A DNA stretch of 64,000 nt from assembly GCF_004011835.1 (NCBI RefSeq), contig NZ_RKLN01000005.1:248001-312000 (forward strand). The letters are read 5' to 3'. This document shows, one piece after another, positions 1-8,303 of the stretch (the stretch's first letter is position 1; every line of letters starts with the position of its first letter). A program made the translations under genes and the position numbers. The notes beneath the pieces are model-generated. The model saw nothing but the letters and a program-made list of their open reading frames with translations, had not been told where the DNA came from and did not search any database. The stretch comes from Rhodococcus spongiicola. GTDB lineage: Bacteria; Actinomycetota; Actinomycetes; Mycobacteriales; Mycobacteriaceae.

Positions 1-151
1 GAGCCGGCGCACCGGTCCACACCGGCGGGGTGGTACCGGGAACGTCGCTCGGCTCCACGCTGTTCGAGCATGCGACCAAGCCCAGCGCGGTGATTGCGAC
101 CACTGGGGCCACGACAAACCAGGAATCGAGGCGGGTGAATTTCGAGGCCAT
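1..151 (-). CDS. sodC: Cu,Zn superoxide dismutase lipoprotein SodC, N-terminal part (runs off window)
   Basis: Reading the reverse strand from an ATG at 151 gives a signal peptide (MASKFTRLDSW, then a hydrophobic stretch) ending in the lipobox LGLVAC, followed by a linker containing VPGTTPPVWTGAPA. That linker closely resembles the VPGTTPSIWTGSPAP start of the mature M. tuberculosis SodC as I remember it, and in M. tuberculosis sodC also lies directly after the VirR gene. The family dismutates superoxide on the outer face of the membrane. A good ribosome site (AAGGAG) precedes the ATG. Only about 50 codons are inside the window, so the catalytic histidines cannot be checked. The gene is probably cotranscribed with the LytR_C gene 79 bp upstream. 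Confidence 0.72.
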   Translation of the reverse strand, partial: MASKFTRLDSWFVVAPVVAITALGLVACSNSVEPSDVPGTTPPVWTGAPA

Positions 152-230
152 CGAACTGCTCCTTCGGCGTCGTTCAAAATTTCGGATGATCTTGATGAGC
201 AGGCCGATCGATCTGTTCGACCCGATCGAT

Positions 231-788
231 CTACTGGGAGGTAACGATCACGATCACTCCCGGCGGTATGCCGGCAATGCCCTCGAAACGCGGTTCGGCC
301 GGGAAGCCGAGTTCGGAGGCGATGGCCTCCGCCGCCTGCTTCTCGACGGCGTCGTCGCCGTAGTAGACGGTGCTGGTCGGGATGACCCCGTCCGTGAAGT
401 TCGCGGTCTCGGAGACAGTCCAGCCGTCGGACGTCAGTTCGCTCGCGGTCCGTGCGGCGAGCCCGGTGACGTCGCTGTTGTTGAACACCCGCACCGGCAC
501 CGACTTGTCGACTGGCCCAGTGGGTGCTGCCGCGGCCGCACCGGTCCCCTCCGGACTGGTCGTCGGCGGCGCAGCAGGAGCCGCGACGGTAGTGGTCACG
601 GCCGGTGGCGCGGTGGTCGTCGGCGAAGTGCCCGCCGCGACCTCGGTGGCTGATTCGTCGGCATTCGAGCCGCCCAAGGCGCCCAGGCTGGCCGCGCCCA
701 GACCCGCGAACAGGATCGCGAGGGCGATCAGCACCATCGCGATCGCACGCAGCGGAGGTCCTGACGAGTTGGGGTTGGGGGTGGTCAC
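231..788 (-). CDS. VirR-like membrane-anchored LytR_C domain protein (Rv0431 homologue)
   Basis: This 185-residue protein has a short cytoplasmic tail, one membrane helix (about residues 15-37), a Ser/Thr/Pro/Ala-rich linker (about 45-92) and a C-terminal LytR_C domain (about 96-183: VRVFNNSDVTGLA, YYGDDAVEKQAA, GVIVIVTSQ). This layout is that of M. tuberculosis VirR, a cell-envelope protein linked there to vesicle release and wall integrity; the molecular activity is not settled. The start is GTG at 788. It sits between the DUF3263 gene and sodC on the same strand, the same order as Rv0430-Rv0432, which supports orthology. Function here is inferred from that family. Confidence 0.82.
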   Translation of the reverse strand: MTTPNPNSSGPPLRAIAMVLIALAILFAGLGAASLGALGGSNADESATEVAAGTSPTTTAPPAVTTTVAAPAAPPTTSPEGTGAAAAAPTGPVDKSVPVRVFNNSDVTGLAARTASELTSDGWTVSETANFTDGVIPTSTVYYGDDAVEKQAAEAIASELGFPAEPRFEGIAGIPPGVIVIVTSQ

Positions 789-869
789 TGTTCCGACCTT
801 AATCGGCGTCGGGCTCGTCCGGTAACGAGGTGACGACGGCCGGGCGTTGGTGGCGGCTGGGCCGGCGGG

Positions 870-1211
870 CTATGTCGAGACGTCGAAACCGAGCTGACGC
901 GCGGCCCGGGCCTTCTGCCGACTGGCCCGCAGGCGGCGCAGACGCTTGACCAGCATCGGGTCGGCAGCCAGCGCCTCGGGCCGGTCTACGAGGGCGTTGA
1001 GCACCTGGTAGTACCGGGTCGCCGACATGGAGAACAACTCCTTGATGGCCTCTTCCTTGGCGCCCGCGTACTTCCACCACTGCCGCTCGAAGGAGAGGAT
1101 GTCGTGTTCGCGGCGGGTAAGGCCGTCGGTGCCGACCTCGTTTCCCGATGCCTCGTTTCCCAAGGCATTGTCGGTGCGTTCAGTTTCGTTCCGGGCTGCT
1201 GCGCCGTCCAT
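870..1211 (-). CDS. DUF3263 protein (Rv0430 homologue)
   Basis: The gene encodes a 113-residue cytosolic protein. The N-terminal 30 residues are polar and probably disordered. The conserved core runs from LTRREHDILSFERQWWKYAG to QVLNALVDRPEAL and a basic helix LVKRLRRLRASRQKARAAR. The core looks helix-turn-helix-like (SATRYYQVLNAL), so DNA binding is plausible but unproven. The ATG at 1211 has a GAGGAGTGAG ribosome site directly upstream. In mycolic-acid actinobacteria this family stands between def and the VirR gene, as here, and is transcribed divergently from def. Confidence 0.8.
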   Translation of the reverse strand: MDGAAARNETERTDNALGNEASGNEVGTDGLTRREHDILSFERQWWKYAGAKEEAIKELFSMSATRYYQVLNALVDRPEALAADPMLVKRLRRLRASRQKARAARQLGFDVST

Positions 1212-1434
1212 CTCACTCCTCGACTGCTGATCCAGTTCGACCTCGGCGAGACCTCGTACTCCCTAACAGGCCTGACAGCGTCAGGCCGAACGCGTGTCCG
1301 AGCACCGGGAACCCGCTTGACCGGACACGAATTACACCATTGCTCTTCCCGGTAATTGAACCATGATCATGACTGCAAGCACCGAGTTCCGGCGAGGCGC
1401 GCCGCGAAAATCACGCCCATTATCCTTGGTGACC

Positions 1435-2040
1435 ATGGCAATTCTTCCCATCCGGATCGTCGGTGACCCTGTCCTTCACGAGCCGACCAAGCCGGTGACC
1501 GAGTCACCCACTGAGCTCGCCGACCTGATCCGCGATATGTACGAGACGATGGACGCCGCGAACGGTGTGGGTCTGGCGGCGAACCAGGTGGGTGTCGCGA
1601 AACGTCTGTTCGTCTACGACTGCCCCGACACCGACGAGGCCGGCAAGGAGATCCGCCGCCGGGGCGCGGTGATCAACCCTGTGCTCGAGACCTCGGAGAT
1701 CCCGGAGACCATGCCGGATCCGGACGACGACGTCGAGGGCTGCCTGTCGGTGCCCGGCGAGCAGTTCCCAACGGGCCGCGCCGACTGGGCGAAGGTGACC
1801 GGCACCGACGAGGAAGGCAACCCGGTCGAGCTCGAGGGCCAGGGCTTCTTCGCGCGCATGCTGCAGCACGAGACCGGCCATCTCGACGGCTTCCTCTACG
1901 TGGACGTACTGATCGGCCGCAATGCGCGCGCCGCCAAGAAGACGATCAAGAGGGCAGGGTGGGGCGTGCCGGGCCAGAGTTGGACGCCGGGCACCGACGA
2001 GGACCCCTTCGGTCACGACGATGTCGACGGCAGCGACTGA
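1435..2040 (+). CDS. def: Peptide deformylase
   Basis: The enzyme removes the N-formyl group from nascent proteins in the cytosol. All three family motifs are present in the 201-residue product: GVGLAANQ (residues 44-51), EGCLS with the metal-binding Cys (101-105) and HETGH (145-149), the HExxH metal site. I chose ATG 1435 because the protein then begins [15 protein letters not shown], as usual for the family; an upstream ATG at 1363 would add 24 poorly conserved residues. The C-terminal tail after about residue 175 is acidic and variable. Its neighbours match the Rv0429c context. The 3' end runs into a 17-bp tandem repeat. Confidence 0.93.
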   Translation: MAILPIRIVGDPVLHEPTKPVTESPTELADLIRDMYETMDAANGVGLAANQVGVAKRLFVYDCPDTDEAGKEIRRRGAVINPVLETSEIPETMPDPDDDVEGCLSVPGEQFPTGRADWAKVTGTDEEGNPVELEGQGFFARMLQHETGHLDGFLYVDVLIGRNARAAKKTIKRAGWGVPGQSWTPGTDEDPFGHDDVDGSD

Positions 2041-2096
2041 CCGGGCGAAATGACCGACTGGGCGGAATGACCGACTGGGCGGAATGACTGACTGAG
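2038..2096. repeat. 17-bp direct repeat between def and the next gene
   Basis: Two exact copies of a 17-base unit (ATGACCGACTGGGCGGA) at 2050-2066 and 2067-2083 are flanked by degenerate partial copies, the first overlapping the def stop codon. The unit contains TGA stop codons in several frames. It may be replication slippage; no function is apparent. Confidence 0.75.
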
Positions 2097-2138
2097 TTGA
2101 CCAGAGGACGACTCGACCGGAGTCGGAAGGGAAAGCCC

Positions 2139-2390
2139 ATGGAGCCGAGTCCCGGAAAGCCGGCCCTCGGCGGCAGGGTGGTGGTGCGGTATCGGCTACC
2201 ACCAGGCGCGTCGCACGCGCTCACCGATGTGATCGGCACGCTGGAGCAACTCGAGCCGACAGTGGTGGTCCGCTCCGCCGACGGCCGAGTGATCGAGGTG
2301 GAACGGGATCGTGTGGAGGCGCTCAAGGCATTGGGTCCGAAACCGATGCGCAGGTCCGGGACCGGGTCTGGCGAATGCCAGAGCAGCTGA
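2139..2390 (+). CDS. Orphan SH3-like domain protein; N-terminal part of an Rv0428c-type GNAT
   Basis: The 83-residue product contains GGRVVVRYRLPPGASHALTD followed by IGTLEQLEPTVVVRSADG and VIEVERDRVEALKALGPKP. This is the small SH3/Tudor-like beta domain that opens the M. tuberculosis Rv0428c acetyltransferase of about 300 residues. Here the reading frame ends soon after that domain (RRSGTGSGECQSS) and no acetyltransferase domain follows; xthA begins about 30 bp later. The position between def and xthA is exactly that of Rv0428c. The ATG at 2139 has the ribosome site AAGGGAAAG. It is either a truncated remnant or a stand-alone domain protein, and an enzymatic role is unlikely. Confidence 0.68.
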   Translation: MEPSPGKPALGGRVVVRYRLPPGASHALTDVIGTLEQLEPTVVVRSADGRVIEVERDRVEALKALGPKPMRRSGTGSGECQSS

Positions 2391-2419
2391 CTAGCCTCCA
2401 GCCGACTACCCTCTCGGGT

Positions 2420-3220
2420 GTGCGACTCGCGACGTGGAATGTGAACTCGGTCCGTGCCCGAACCGACCGGATCCTGGACTGGCTGACGCGTACCGGCACC
2501 GACGTGTTGGCCATACAGGAAACCAAGTGCAAGGACGAGCAGTTCCCGTACGAGAGGTTCGGCGAAGCGGGCTACGAGGTCGCTCACGTAGGCCTGAGCC
2601 AGTGGAACGGCGTGGCGATCGCATCCCGCGTCGGGCTCGATGATGTGCAGGTGGGGTTCACGGACCAGCCGGGGTTCAGCAAGGACCCCGCGAGCGAGGC
2701 CGCGCTGGAGGCCCGCGCGATCGGCGCAACCGCTGGTGGAGTGCGAGTGTGGAGTCTGTACGTGCCGAATGGTCGCGGTTTGACCGACCCGCACTACGTC
2801 TACAAGCTCGAGTGGTTGGCGAAGCTGCGTGCAGACGCCGAGGGATGGCTGGCCGGCAACCCGGACGCACAGATCGCACTGGTAGGTGATTGGAACGTCG
2901 CGCCCACCGACGAGGATGTGTGGGATCCGGCGTTCTTCGAGGACAGGACGCACACTTCTCAACCGGAAAGAGATGCGTTCAATGCATTCGCCGAGGCGGG
3001 ATTCAGTGATGTGGTGCGTCCACACGCGCCCGGCCCGGGCGTCTACACCTACTGGGACTACACCCAGTTGCGGTTCCCGAAGCGACAGGGGATGCGCATC
3101 GACTACGTGCTCGGCTCGCCTGGGTTCGCCGCACGTGTCACAGCCGCCCACATCGACCGGGACGAACGCAAGGGCAAGGGCGCGAGCGACCACGCTCCGG
3201 TCGTTGTGGACTTGGATTGA
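2420..3220 (+). CDS. xthA: Exodeoxyribonuclease III family AP endonuclease
   Basis: A DNA-repair nuclease that cleaves at abasic sites and removes 3' blocking groups. The 266-residue product shows the motifs of the exonuclease/endonuclease/phosphatase fold in order: LATWNVNSVRAR (start), QETKCKDEQFP with the metal-binding Glu, NGVAIAS, SLYVPNGR, LVGDWNVAPTDEDVWDP (catalytic Asp and Asn), RIDYVL and SDHAPV (final Asp-His). The GTG at 2420 gives the normal family N-terminus MRLATWNVNS. A TACCCT box lies 7 bases upstream, so the message may be leaderless. An alternative ATG at 2375 would add 15 residues and overlap the preceding gene. It corresponds to Rv0427c. Confidence 0.93.
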   Translation: MRLATWNVNSVRARTDRILDWLTRTGTDVLAIQETKCKDEQFPYERFGEAGYEVAHVGLSQWNGVAIASRVGLDDVQVGFTDQPGFSKDPASEAALEARAIGATAGGVRVWSLYVPNGRGLTDPHYVYKLEWLAKLRADAEGWLAGNPDAQIALVGDWNVAPTDEDVWDPAFFEDRTHTSQPERDAFNAFAEAGFSDVVRPHAPGPGVYTYWDYTQLRFPKRQGMRIDYVLGSPGFAARVTAAHIDRDERKGKGASDHAPVVVDLD

Positions 3221-3565
3221 TCAAGCCGGTACGTCGAGGGGCACCATCAGATCGCGGTACTCCGGGTTGGCCTCGACGAACCGCTGGACGTAGGTACATA
3301 CCGGCCTGATCTTCCAACCGCAGCTGCGAGCGTGGTCGAGCGCGTGCCGCACCATGACCGCAGCGAGTCCCCGGTGTCCGAAGTCCTCGACAACGACCGT
3401 GTGCATGAACGAAATCACGGGAACGGAATCGGGCTCTCGGTCTTTCCCAGCGGGCGAGGTGTCGTAGTAACCCACGATTCCAACCAGATCACCGTTGAGC
3501 CGCAGCTCGAAGCGGTTCTGATCGCAATTGTCGGTCACGTCGATGAGGGGCGAATCGGCGAACAC
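3221..3565 (-). CDS. Small GNAT-family N-acetyltransferase (YjdJ-like)
   Basis: The 114-residue product resembles the short GNAT subfamily: RFELRLNGDLVGIVGYYD (beta strands), ISFMHTVVVEDFGHRGLAAVMVRHAL (the acetyl-CoA loop, with the pattern expected around H-R-G-L-A) and WKIRPVCTYVQRFVEANPEY, the characteristic C-terminal YVQRFVxxNPEY signature. The substrate is unknown. The GTG start at 3565 is preceded by GAGGAGG. It converges on xthA with no intergenic gap. It is not the missing acetyltransferase half of the Rv0428c-like gene, because that enzyme belongs to a different GNAT group and this gene lies on the other strand. Confidence 0.85.
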   Translation of the reverse strand: MFADSPLIDVTDNCDQNRFELRLNGDLVGIVGYYDTSPAGKDREPDSVPVISFMHTVVVEDFGHRGLAAVMVRHALDHARSCGWKIRPVCTYVQRFVEANPEYRDLMVPLDVPA

Positions 3566-3931
3566 GACACCTCCTCGGGATAACTTGGTAGAAATTGTGT
3601 GACCCACACCACTATTAGTACAGCAGCGCCCCGATGCCTGTCTGCCGTTTGACAGAAATTCGCGCGCGTTCCAGAACGCCGCCCTGTTCGCGGGACCGAC
3701 GGCCAGCCCCCGCAACCACCATCGCCTACGAAACAATCTCGCACGCAACGCTTTCGACCCTTGCCAGCTCGTCCGACCTGCACCCCTCTTCCGAGGAATC
3801 CAGCCCGCCGCTACCGGATAGGCACAGGGCGAAGCCAACTCTCGGCTCGCCCTCCGTCTCTTGCGCATCCGGCACTGCCCGACCACAGCACGGCCACCGT
3901 CGAGGTCCGACCTCTCGGTAGGCTCGACATC
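3566..3931. other. Intergenic region between GNAT and thiD
   Basis: About 365 bases without a supported gene. Open frames exist on both strands but show no family features. The right end carries a TAGGCT box (3919-3924) placed correctly for a leaderless thiD transcript. I see no TPP riboswitch here, in particular no CTGAGA element, unlike upstream of thiO. Confidence 0.5.
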
Positions 3932-4783
3932 GTGGACTACCTGCCTCTGACGCCGACCGGCCAGACCCCGATCCGCGCCCTGACCATCGCCGGTACCGAT
4001 TCCGGCGGCGGCGCAGGCATCCAGGCCGATTCACGGACCATGACGATGTGCGGTGTGCATGCGTGCGTCGCGGTCGCCGCGGTCACGGTGCAGAACTCCG
4101 TGGGTGTCAGCGGATTCCACGAGATCCCGCCAGAAACGGTGGCAGCGCAGGTGCGTTGCGTCGTCGAGGACATCGGCGTGTCCGCCGCCAAGACCGGCAT
4201 GCTCGCGTCGACTGCGATCATCGAGGCGGTCGCTCAGGTGTGCACCGAGGTCGGGATCGGCCGCGACCACCCCGTACCGCTTGTGGTCGATCCGGTCTGC
4301 GCGTCGATGCACGGCGATCCGCTGCTGCACGCGGATGCCCTCGACGCCGTCCGTCACACGCTCATACCTATCGCGTCGCTGGTGACGCCGAACCTCGACG
4401 AGGTACGGCTCATCACCGGCGTCGAGGTGGTCGACGATGCCAGCGCCCGCCGCGCCGCCGAGGCTTTGCACGCACTGGGAGCGAAGTGGTCTCTGGTCAA
4501 GGGCGGGCACCTGCGCTCGTCCACGTCCAGTACCGACCTGCTGTTCGACGGCGACACCTTCCACGAGTTCACCAACCCGCGGATCGACACCGGCAACGAT
4601 CACGGCGGCGGCGACACGCTTGCCGCGGCCATCACGTGTGCCCTCGCCAACGGCTACGCGATGCCCGACGCGGTCGCGTTCGGCAAGGAATGGGTCACCC
4701 GCTGCCTCGAGGCAGCGTACGACCTGGGTGCGGGACACGGACCGGTGTCGCCAATGTGGCGGCTGGACCAGAAGAACGTGTAA
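3932..4783 (+). CDS. thiD: Hydroxymethylpyrimidine (phosphate) kinase
   Basis: Phosphorylates HMP and HMP-P for the pyrimidine half of thiamine diphosphate. The 283-residue ribokinase-fold protein opens with ALTIAGTDSGGGAGIQAD (substrate and ATP-site glycines), has KTGML near residue 88 and ends with a nucleotide/anion-hole segment NDHGGGDTLAAAITCAL. In most ThiD proteins that segment reads HGTGCT/S, so GGGDT is a variation worth noting, although the catalytic Asp position is kept. GTG 3932 follows a TAGGCT box by 7 bases, suggesting a leaderless message. The gene is separate from the thiO-thiS-thiG operon but belongs to the same pathway (Rv0422c position). Confidence 0.9.
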   Translation: MDYLPLTPTGQTPIRALTIAGTDSGGGAGIQADSRTMTMCGVHACVAVAAVTVQNSVGVSGFHEIPPETVAAQVRCVVEDIGVSAAKTGMLASTAIIEAVAQVCTEVGIGRDHPVPLVVDPVCASMHGDPLLHADALDAVRHTLIPIASLVTPNLDEVRLITGVEVVDDASARRAAEALHALGAKWSLVKGGHLRSSTSSTDLLFDGDTFHEFTNPRIDTGNDHGGGDTLAAAITCALANGYAMPDAVAFGKEWVTRCLEAAYDLGAGHGPVSPMWRLDQKNV

Positions 4784-4792
4784 TCCCCACTC

Positions 4793-4978
4793 TCACCGCG
4801 AGTAGTCACGCAAGGTGAAGACGAAACCGACGGCCACCACCGGCACAGTGAGGATGTAAACCGTGACTCGGAGCCAGGTCGGCCCGTAATAGCTCACGGC
4901 GATCGCGGCTGCGAGCGCCGCGATGATCATTACCACTCCGTAGAAGGGTGTGCGCTGTTCGCGATCGGGCACGCACAC
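4793..4978 (-). CDS. Small two-helix membrane protein
   Basis: A 61-residue open frame with two predicted membrane helices (about residues 14-34 and 38-56: VVMIIAALAAAIAVSYYG and VTVYILTVPVVAVGFVF) and charged ends (MCVPDREQR, LRDYSR). I do not recognise a family with certainty. It starts at GTG 4978; a second GTG at 4972 is possible. It converges on thiD with a 9-bp gap and lies downstream of the adenylate cyclase gene's end on the same strand. The regular hydrophobic pattern argues for a real gene. Confidence 0.5.
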   Translation of the reverse strand: MCVPDREQRTPFYGVVMIIAALAAAIAVSYYGPTWLRVTVYILTVPVVAVGFVFTLRDYSR

Positions 4979-5026
4979 AGTGTGCGCCTCGCACGTAGGC
5001 CGGGCAACAGCCGTCCGACCGGGACG

Positions 5027-5896
5027 TCAGGGCTGTGCTGGTGCCGGCCGCAGGACGTAGATCGGTAGATCCTCCGGTACCCCACGCTGCGGGGCCGCCA
5101 GCAGTCCGCGCCGGTAGTGACTGGCGGTCAGACCCAGCTCCGCGAGCCTCTGGTCGCCGATCGCATCATGAGTGTCACCGGAGATCACGACGTTGCCTTT
5201 CCCGCCGAGCTCCATCATCCGGGCGGCGACGTTGACGTCCACACCGAACCAGTCGGCGCCGATCGGTTGCGGCGCACCCGTGTGCAAGCCGACCCGCATG
5301 CGCGGCCGATAGCCGTCGTAGTCCAGGTTCGCCAGCGCTGCGCGGGCCTCGAAGACTGCTTCCACTGCTCGGTCCGGGTGGTCGAACACCACCATCAACC
5401 CGTCCCCGAGCCTCTTCACCACCTGGCCCCCGCGCTCGATCATCGGCGGCTCGACCATCGCGGCGACCTCTCGCAAAAGACTCAGCGTCGCGCCGTCGCC
5501 CGCCCGCAGCGACCAACTCGAGAACCCCACCAGGTCGGTGAATACGATCGTGACCTCGCCGTCGGCCGGCGTACCCCAGGCCTTCTCGAGCACTACCTGC
5601 AGCACCTGCAGCGCAGCCAGGCTCACCTCGCGGGACGCGCCGGGACCGGTGTCGATCATTCGTGCGGCCGCTCGGGCCCCACCTGGACCGGAGGTTGACA
5701 GGGGGTCACCGAACGCCGGATCCCCCGGGAGCGCCCGCCGTAGGCGCCGGACGGCTTCGACGAATCGCGGCCGCCTGTCTGTGTCACGCACCCACTTCGC
5801 GACCGTTCCCGACACTTTGGCGTACCCGCTCCCGTCGCCGGAATCAGCCCGTAGCGATTCCGAGACGTTGGCGTCGTGAAGCGGGTCGTCACTCAC
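5027..5896 (-). CDS. Soluble class III adenylate cyclase
   Basis: Predicted to convert ATP to cyclic AMP in the cytosol. The 289-residue product has an N-terminal domain of about 120 residues without recognised motifs, then a class III catalytic domain: VTIVFTDLVGFSSWS (first metal Asp), GGQVVKRLGDGLMVVFD (second metal Asp) and WFGVDVNVAARMMELG (transition-state Asn and Arg). It has no membrane helix or HAMP domain. GTG 5896 follows a TATTCT box by 7 bases and probably starts a leaderless message. A longer open frame back to 6103 overlaps lpqL and is unlikely to be used. Nothing nearby indicates its trigger. Confidence 0.85.
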   Translation of the reverse strand: MSDDPLHDANVSESLRADSGDGSGYAKVSGTVAKWVRDTDRRPRFVEAVRRLRRALPGDPAFGDPLSTSGPGGARAAARMIDTGPGASREVSLAALQVLQVVLEKAWGTPADGEVTIVFTDLVGFSSWSLRAGDGATLSLLREVAAMVEPPMIERGGQVVKRLGDGLMVVFDHPDRAVEAVFEARAALANLDYDGYRPRMRVGLHTGAPQPIGADWFGVDVNVAARMMELGGKGNVVISGDTHDAIGDQRLAELGLTASHYRRGLLAAPQRGVPEDLPIYVLRPAPAQP

Positions 5897-5960
5897 GTCG
5901 GCAAGAATAATCCTGGCCGGGTCATCTCGCAGAAGTACCGGGTGACGCCGTTCTCCTCGT

Positions 5961-7418
5961 CTACTTCGTCGCATCGGCGCGGGCGGCCGTCCGGGCGTCG
6001 CCCGCCGCGGGGACACCGTTGGGGCCGTCGATCGACTGGGCATAGTGCCCGACCGCGTACCCGATCGCCTCCGCGTTGAGTTCGAGTGCCTGCCGATCCA
6101 CATTGGCTAGTGTGTCCCGCTCGGTGTGGTAGTTCGGATCGAACAGCGCGTCCGGTTCGCCGCCCCACTTGCTCGCCTGAGCTGCCGTTTTCACACCGTC
6201 AGCACCGGTGGTCAGCCCTCCGGCAGGAATTCCGGCTGCGATGAACGGGCCGTAGTCCGAGCGCCCGTCGAAGTCTGTTCCGTCGGGTGAGACTCCCAAC
6301 TGCAGGAGAATCGACGCGAGTGTCCGCTCGATTCCGGCCGAGCCTTCGGGTCCTGGGCCCCGGCCCACCTCGTCGGAGTCGTCTCCGTCGTACACGAGGT
6401 AGCCGGCGTTGTCCGAGCCCACCATGTCGAAATTGAGATAGAGCGCGATATCAGCACGCGCCTCGTCGTCGAGGCCCTCGACGTACGCCTTGGAGCCGAC
6501 GAGCCCGACCTCCTCGGCCCCCCAGAAGGCAAACCGCACGGCGTTGGTCACGTTGGGCTCGGCTCCGAGCTGCCGAGCGGTCTCGAGCAGAGCCGCGACA
6601 CCCGATCCGTCATCGTTGATCCCAGGACCAGCAGGCACCGAGTCGAGATGCGCTCCCGCCATCACGACGTCGTCGGATGCACCGGATTTCGTCTGCGCAA
6701 TCACGCTGCGGGACTTGATCGATTCGATGGTCGTGTCGAGCACGAGAACGGCGTCGCCACCCTGCCGCAGCGCAGCACCTTCGGCTTTGCTGACCCCGGC
6801 GGTGGGGATCCGGGCGTCGTCCGTACCGCCCAGGGTGCCATTCTCGAGGTCGGTGTCCACGTTGTTGGCGACCAGGACCGCTGCCGCTCCCTGATCCGCG
6901 GCGACCTGCTGTTTCTGCGCGAACGAGCACTCACCCCGATCGACCAGCACCACCGCGCCCGTCACGTCCAAACCGCCGTAGTCGATGCTTTCACAGCCAT
7001 CGGCGCGGCCCGCCGGCACCGGCACCAGCCGGGCATGCAACCCGCCCGCCGGCGTCGCCGGTGAGTACGTGAGGGCATCCACCGGTACATCGCGACCCGA
7101 CACCTGCAAGCTCTGACTGGCCGCCTCGAATGTCTCGACGGCGAATTCCGGTGTGTCCACGTCGAATCCGGCGCGCTCGAGCTGATCCACGACATAGTCG
7201 AGACTCGCCTCGTAGCCGTGTGTGCCGACGGCCCGATTGCCCCCGTTGTCATTCGCGATTCGCTCGAATTGACCGAGGTCCTCGATCACCGCGTTCGTGT
7301 CGATCGCCGACGCGAGGCCCGGCCCGTCCACCGGCGGACCGATGTCGTCGGGATTTGCGCATCCCGCGAGCACCAGTGCGCCGGCCACACCTGCGACGAA
7401 CGTCACGCTCATCCGCAT
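5961..7418 (-). CDS. lpqL: LpqL-type lipoprotein aminopeptidase, M28 family with PA domain
   Basis: An exported zinc aminopeptidase of 485 residues. The signal peptide MRMSVTFVAGVAGALVLAGC ends in a lipobox, so the mature protein is predicted to be lipid-anchored outside the membrane. A PA (protease-associated) domain lies at about 130-260. The M28 domain carries AGAHLDSVPAGPGINDDGSG (metal His and bridging Asp), WGAEEVGLVGS (catalytic Glu-Glu), FDMVGSDNAGY and a late YHTERDT with the last metal His. The genomic setting near thiamine genes matches Rv0418. Start ATG 7418. Confidence 0.9.
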   Translation of the reverse strand: MRMSVTFVAGVAGALVLAGCANPDDIGPPVDGPGLASAIDTNAVIEDLGQFERIANDNGGNRAVGTHGYEASLDYVVDQLERAGFDVDTPEFAVETFEAASQSLQVSGRDVPVDALTYSPATPAGGLHARLVPVPAGRADGCESIDYGGLDVTGAVVLVDRGECSFAQKQQVAADQGAAAVLVANNVDTDLENGTLGGTDDARIPTAGVSKAEGAALRQGGDAVLVLDTTIESIKSRSVIAQTKSGASDDVVMAGAHLDSVPAGPGINDDGSGVAALLETARQLGAEPNVTNAVRFAFWGAEEVGLVGSKAYVEGLDDEARADIALYLNFDMVGSDNAGYLVYDGDDSDEVGRGPGPEGSAGIERTLASILLQLGVSPDGTDFDGRSDYGPFIAAGIPAGGLTTGADGVKTAAQASKWGGEPDALFDPNYHTERDTLANVDRQALELNAEAIGYAVGHYAQSIDGPNGVPAAGDARTAARADATK

Positions 7419-7450
7419 GGGGGCAGACTACCGCGTTCGGGGCCCTTCCC

Positions 7451-8269
7451 TCAGCCCGTCAGACGCTCGCCGAGGAACGCCAGGATCTCGTCCCGTGCCG
7501 CAACGGTGGGCTGCCCGGCCTCGTCGATCAGATGCGCAGTGACGACACTGTGCGGGCCCGCGATCACGTGCTCGAAGAACGGCGACGTCTCGGTGTTCGC
7601 GGCACTGTCGGGCAGCACCCGCGCGACGAACCGATCGCCGAGCGCCTGCTCGTATGCCGCGAACCGCTCGGCGTGACAGAACTTGTCACCAGAGAACCGG
7701 TAGGCCATCACCGTCAGGTCGTTCTCGTCCAGGCGTTTACGCACCAAGGCGAGTTCCTCAGGGGTGCTGTCGATTCCGTCCGGATCGCCCAGCGGCAGCG
7801 ACGGCTGCGAGAGTACGGGCGCCAGCATCGCGGGCTCGAGCATCATCGACAGTGCGAAGTTGCCCGTGAAACACATGCCGATCGCGCCCACCCCCGGGCC
7901 TCCACACTCGTCGTGTGCGAGTCGCGCAAGCGCGCGCAGCCAGCGCACCGCCGGACTGTTTCCGTTCCTGCCGAGCGCCCGGAACTCGGCGCTCACACAG
8001 GCCTTGCGAAACACCGCCACACCCTCTTCGACGCCGGGGACAGCGCCGTCACGACCGAATAGCGACGGCAGGTAAACGGTGAACCCGGCATCCCGAACCC
8101 ACCGCCCGAACCGTGCGACGTGGGGACTGATGCCGGGCATCTCCGGCATGACGATCACGGCCGGACCACGCCCAGCGACGTAGACCGTCTTCGCGATGCC
8201 GTCCAACTCGACTGTGCTCCGCTCGAAATCGTCGAGCGGGTCGTCCTCGTGCAGGCTTCGATCGGGCAC
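7451..8269 (-). CDS. Dienelactone hydrolase family protein
   Basis: An alpha/beta hydrolase of 272 residues. The nucleophile elbow GMCFTGNFAL has Cys in place of Ser, as in dienelactone hydrolases, and AGPHSV near the C-terminus supplies the His. An Asp is expected around FSGDKFCHAERF. The substrate is unknown; the family acts on lactones in aromatic-compound pathways and on assorted esters. GTG 8269 has the ribosome site GGGAGG, and longer forms back to 8371 overlap the regulator remnant. The truncated AraC/GlxA-type gene 34 bp upstream on the same strand may once have regulated it. Confidence 0.85.
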   Translation of the reverse strand: MPDRSLHEDDPLDDFERSTVELDGIAKTVYVAGRGPAVIVMPEMPGISPHVARFGRWVRDAGFTVYLPSLFGRDGAVPGVEEGVAVFRKACVSAEFRALGRNGNSPAVRWLRALARLAHDECGGPGVGAIGMCFTGNFALSMMLEPAMLAPVLSQPSLPLGDPDGIDSTPEELALVRKRLDENDLTVMAYRFSGDKFCHAERFAAYEQALGDRFVARVLPDSAANTETSPFFEHVIAGPHSVVTAHLIDEAGQPTVAARDEILAFLGERLTG

Positions 8270-8303
8270 CGTTGTCCTCCCTGACTGGGCTTTTCGTGTC
8301 CGG

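Noticed and set aside
3634-3921. A 95-codon forward frame between the GNAT gene and thiD
   Set aside because: Composition is Ser/Pro/Arg-rich with no domain, no ribosome site and no continuity with thiD.
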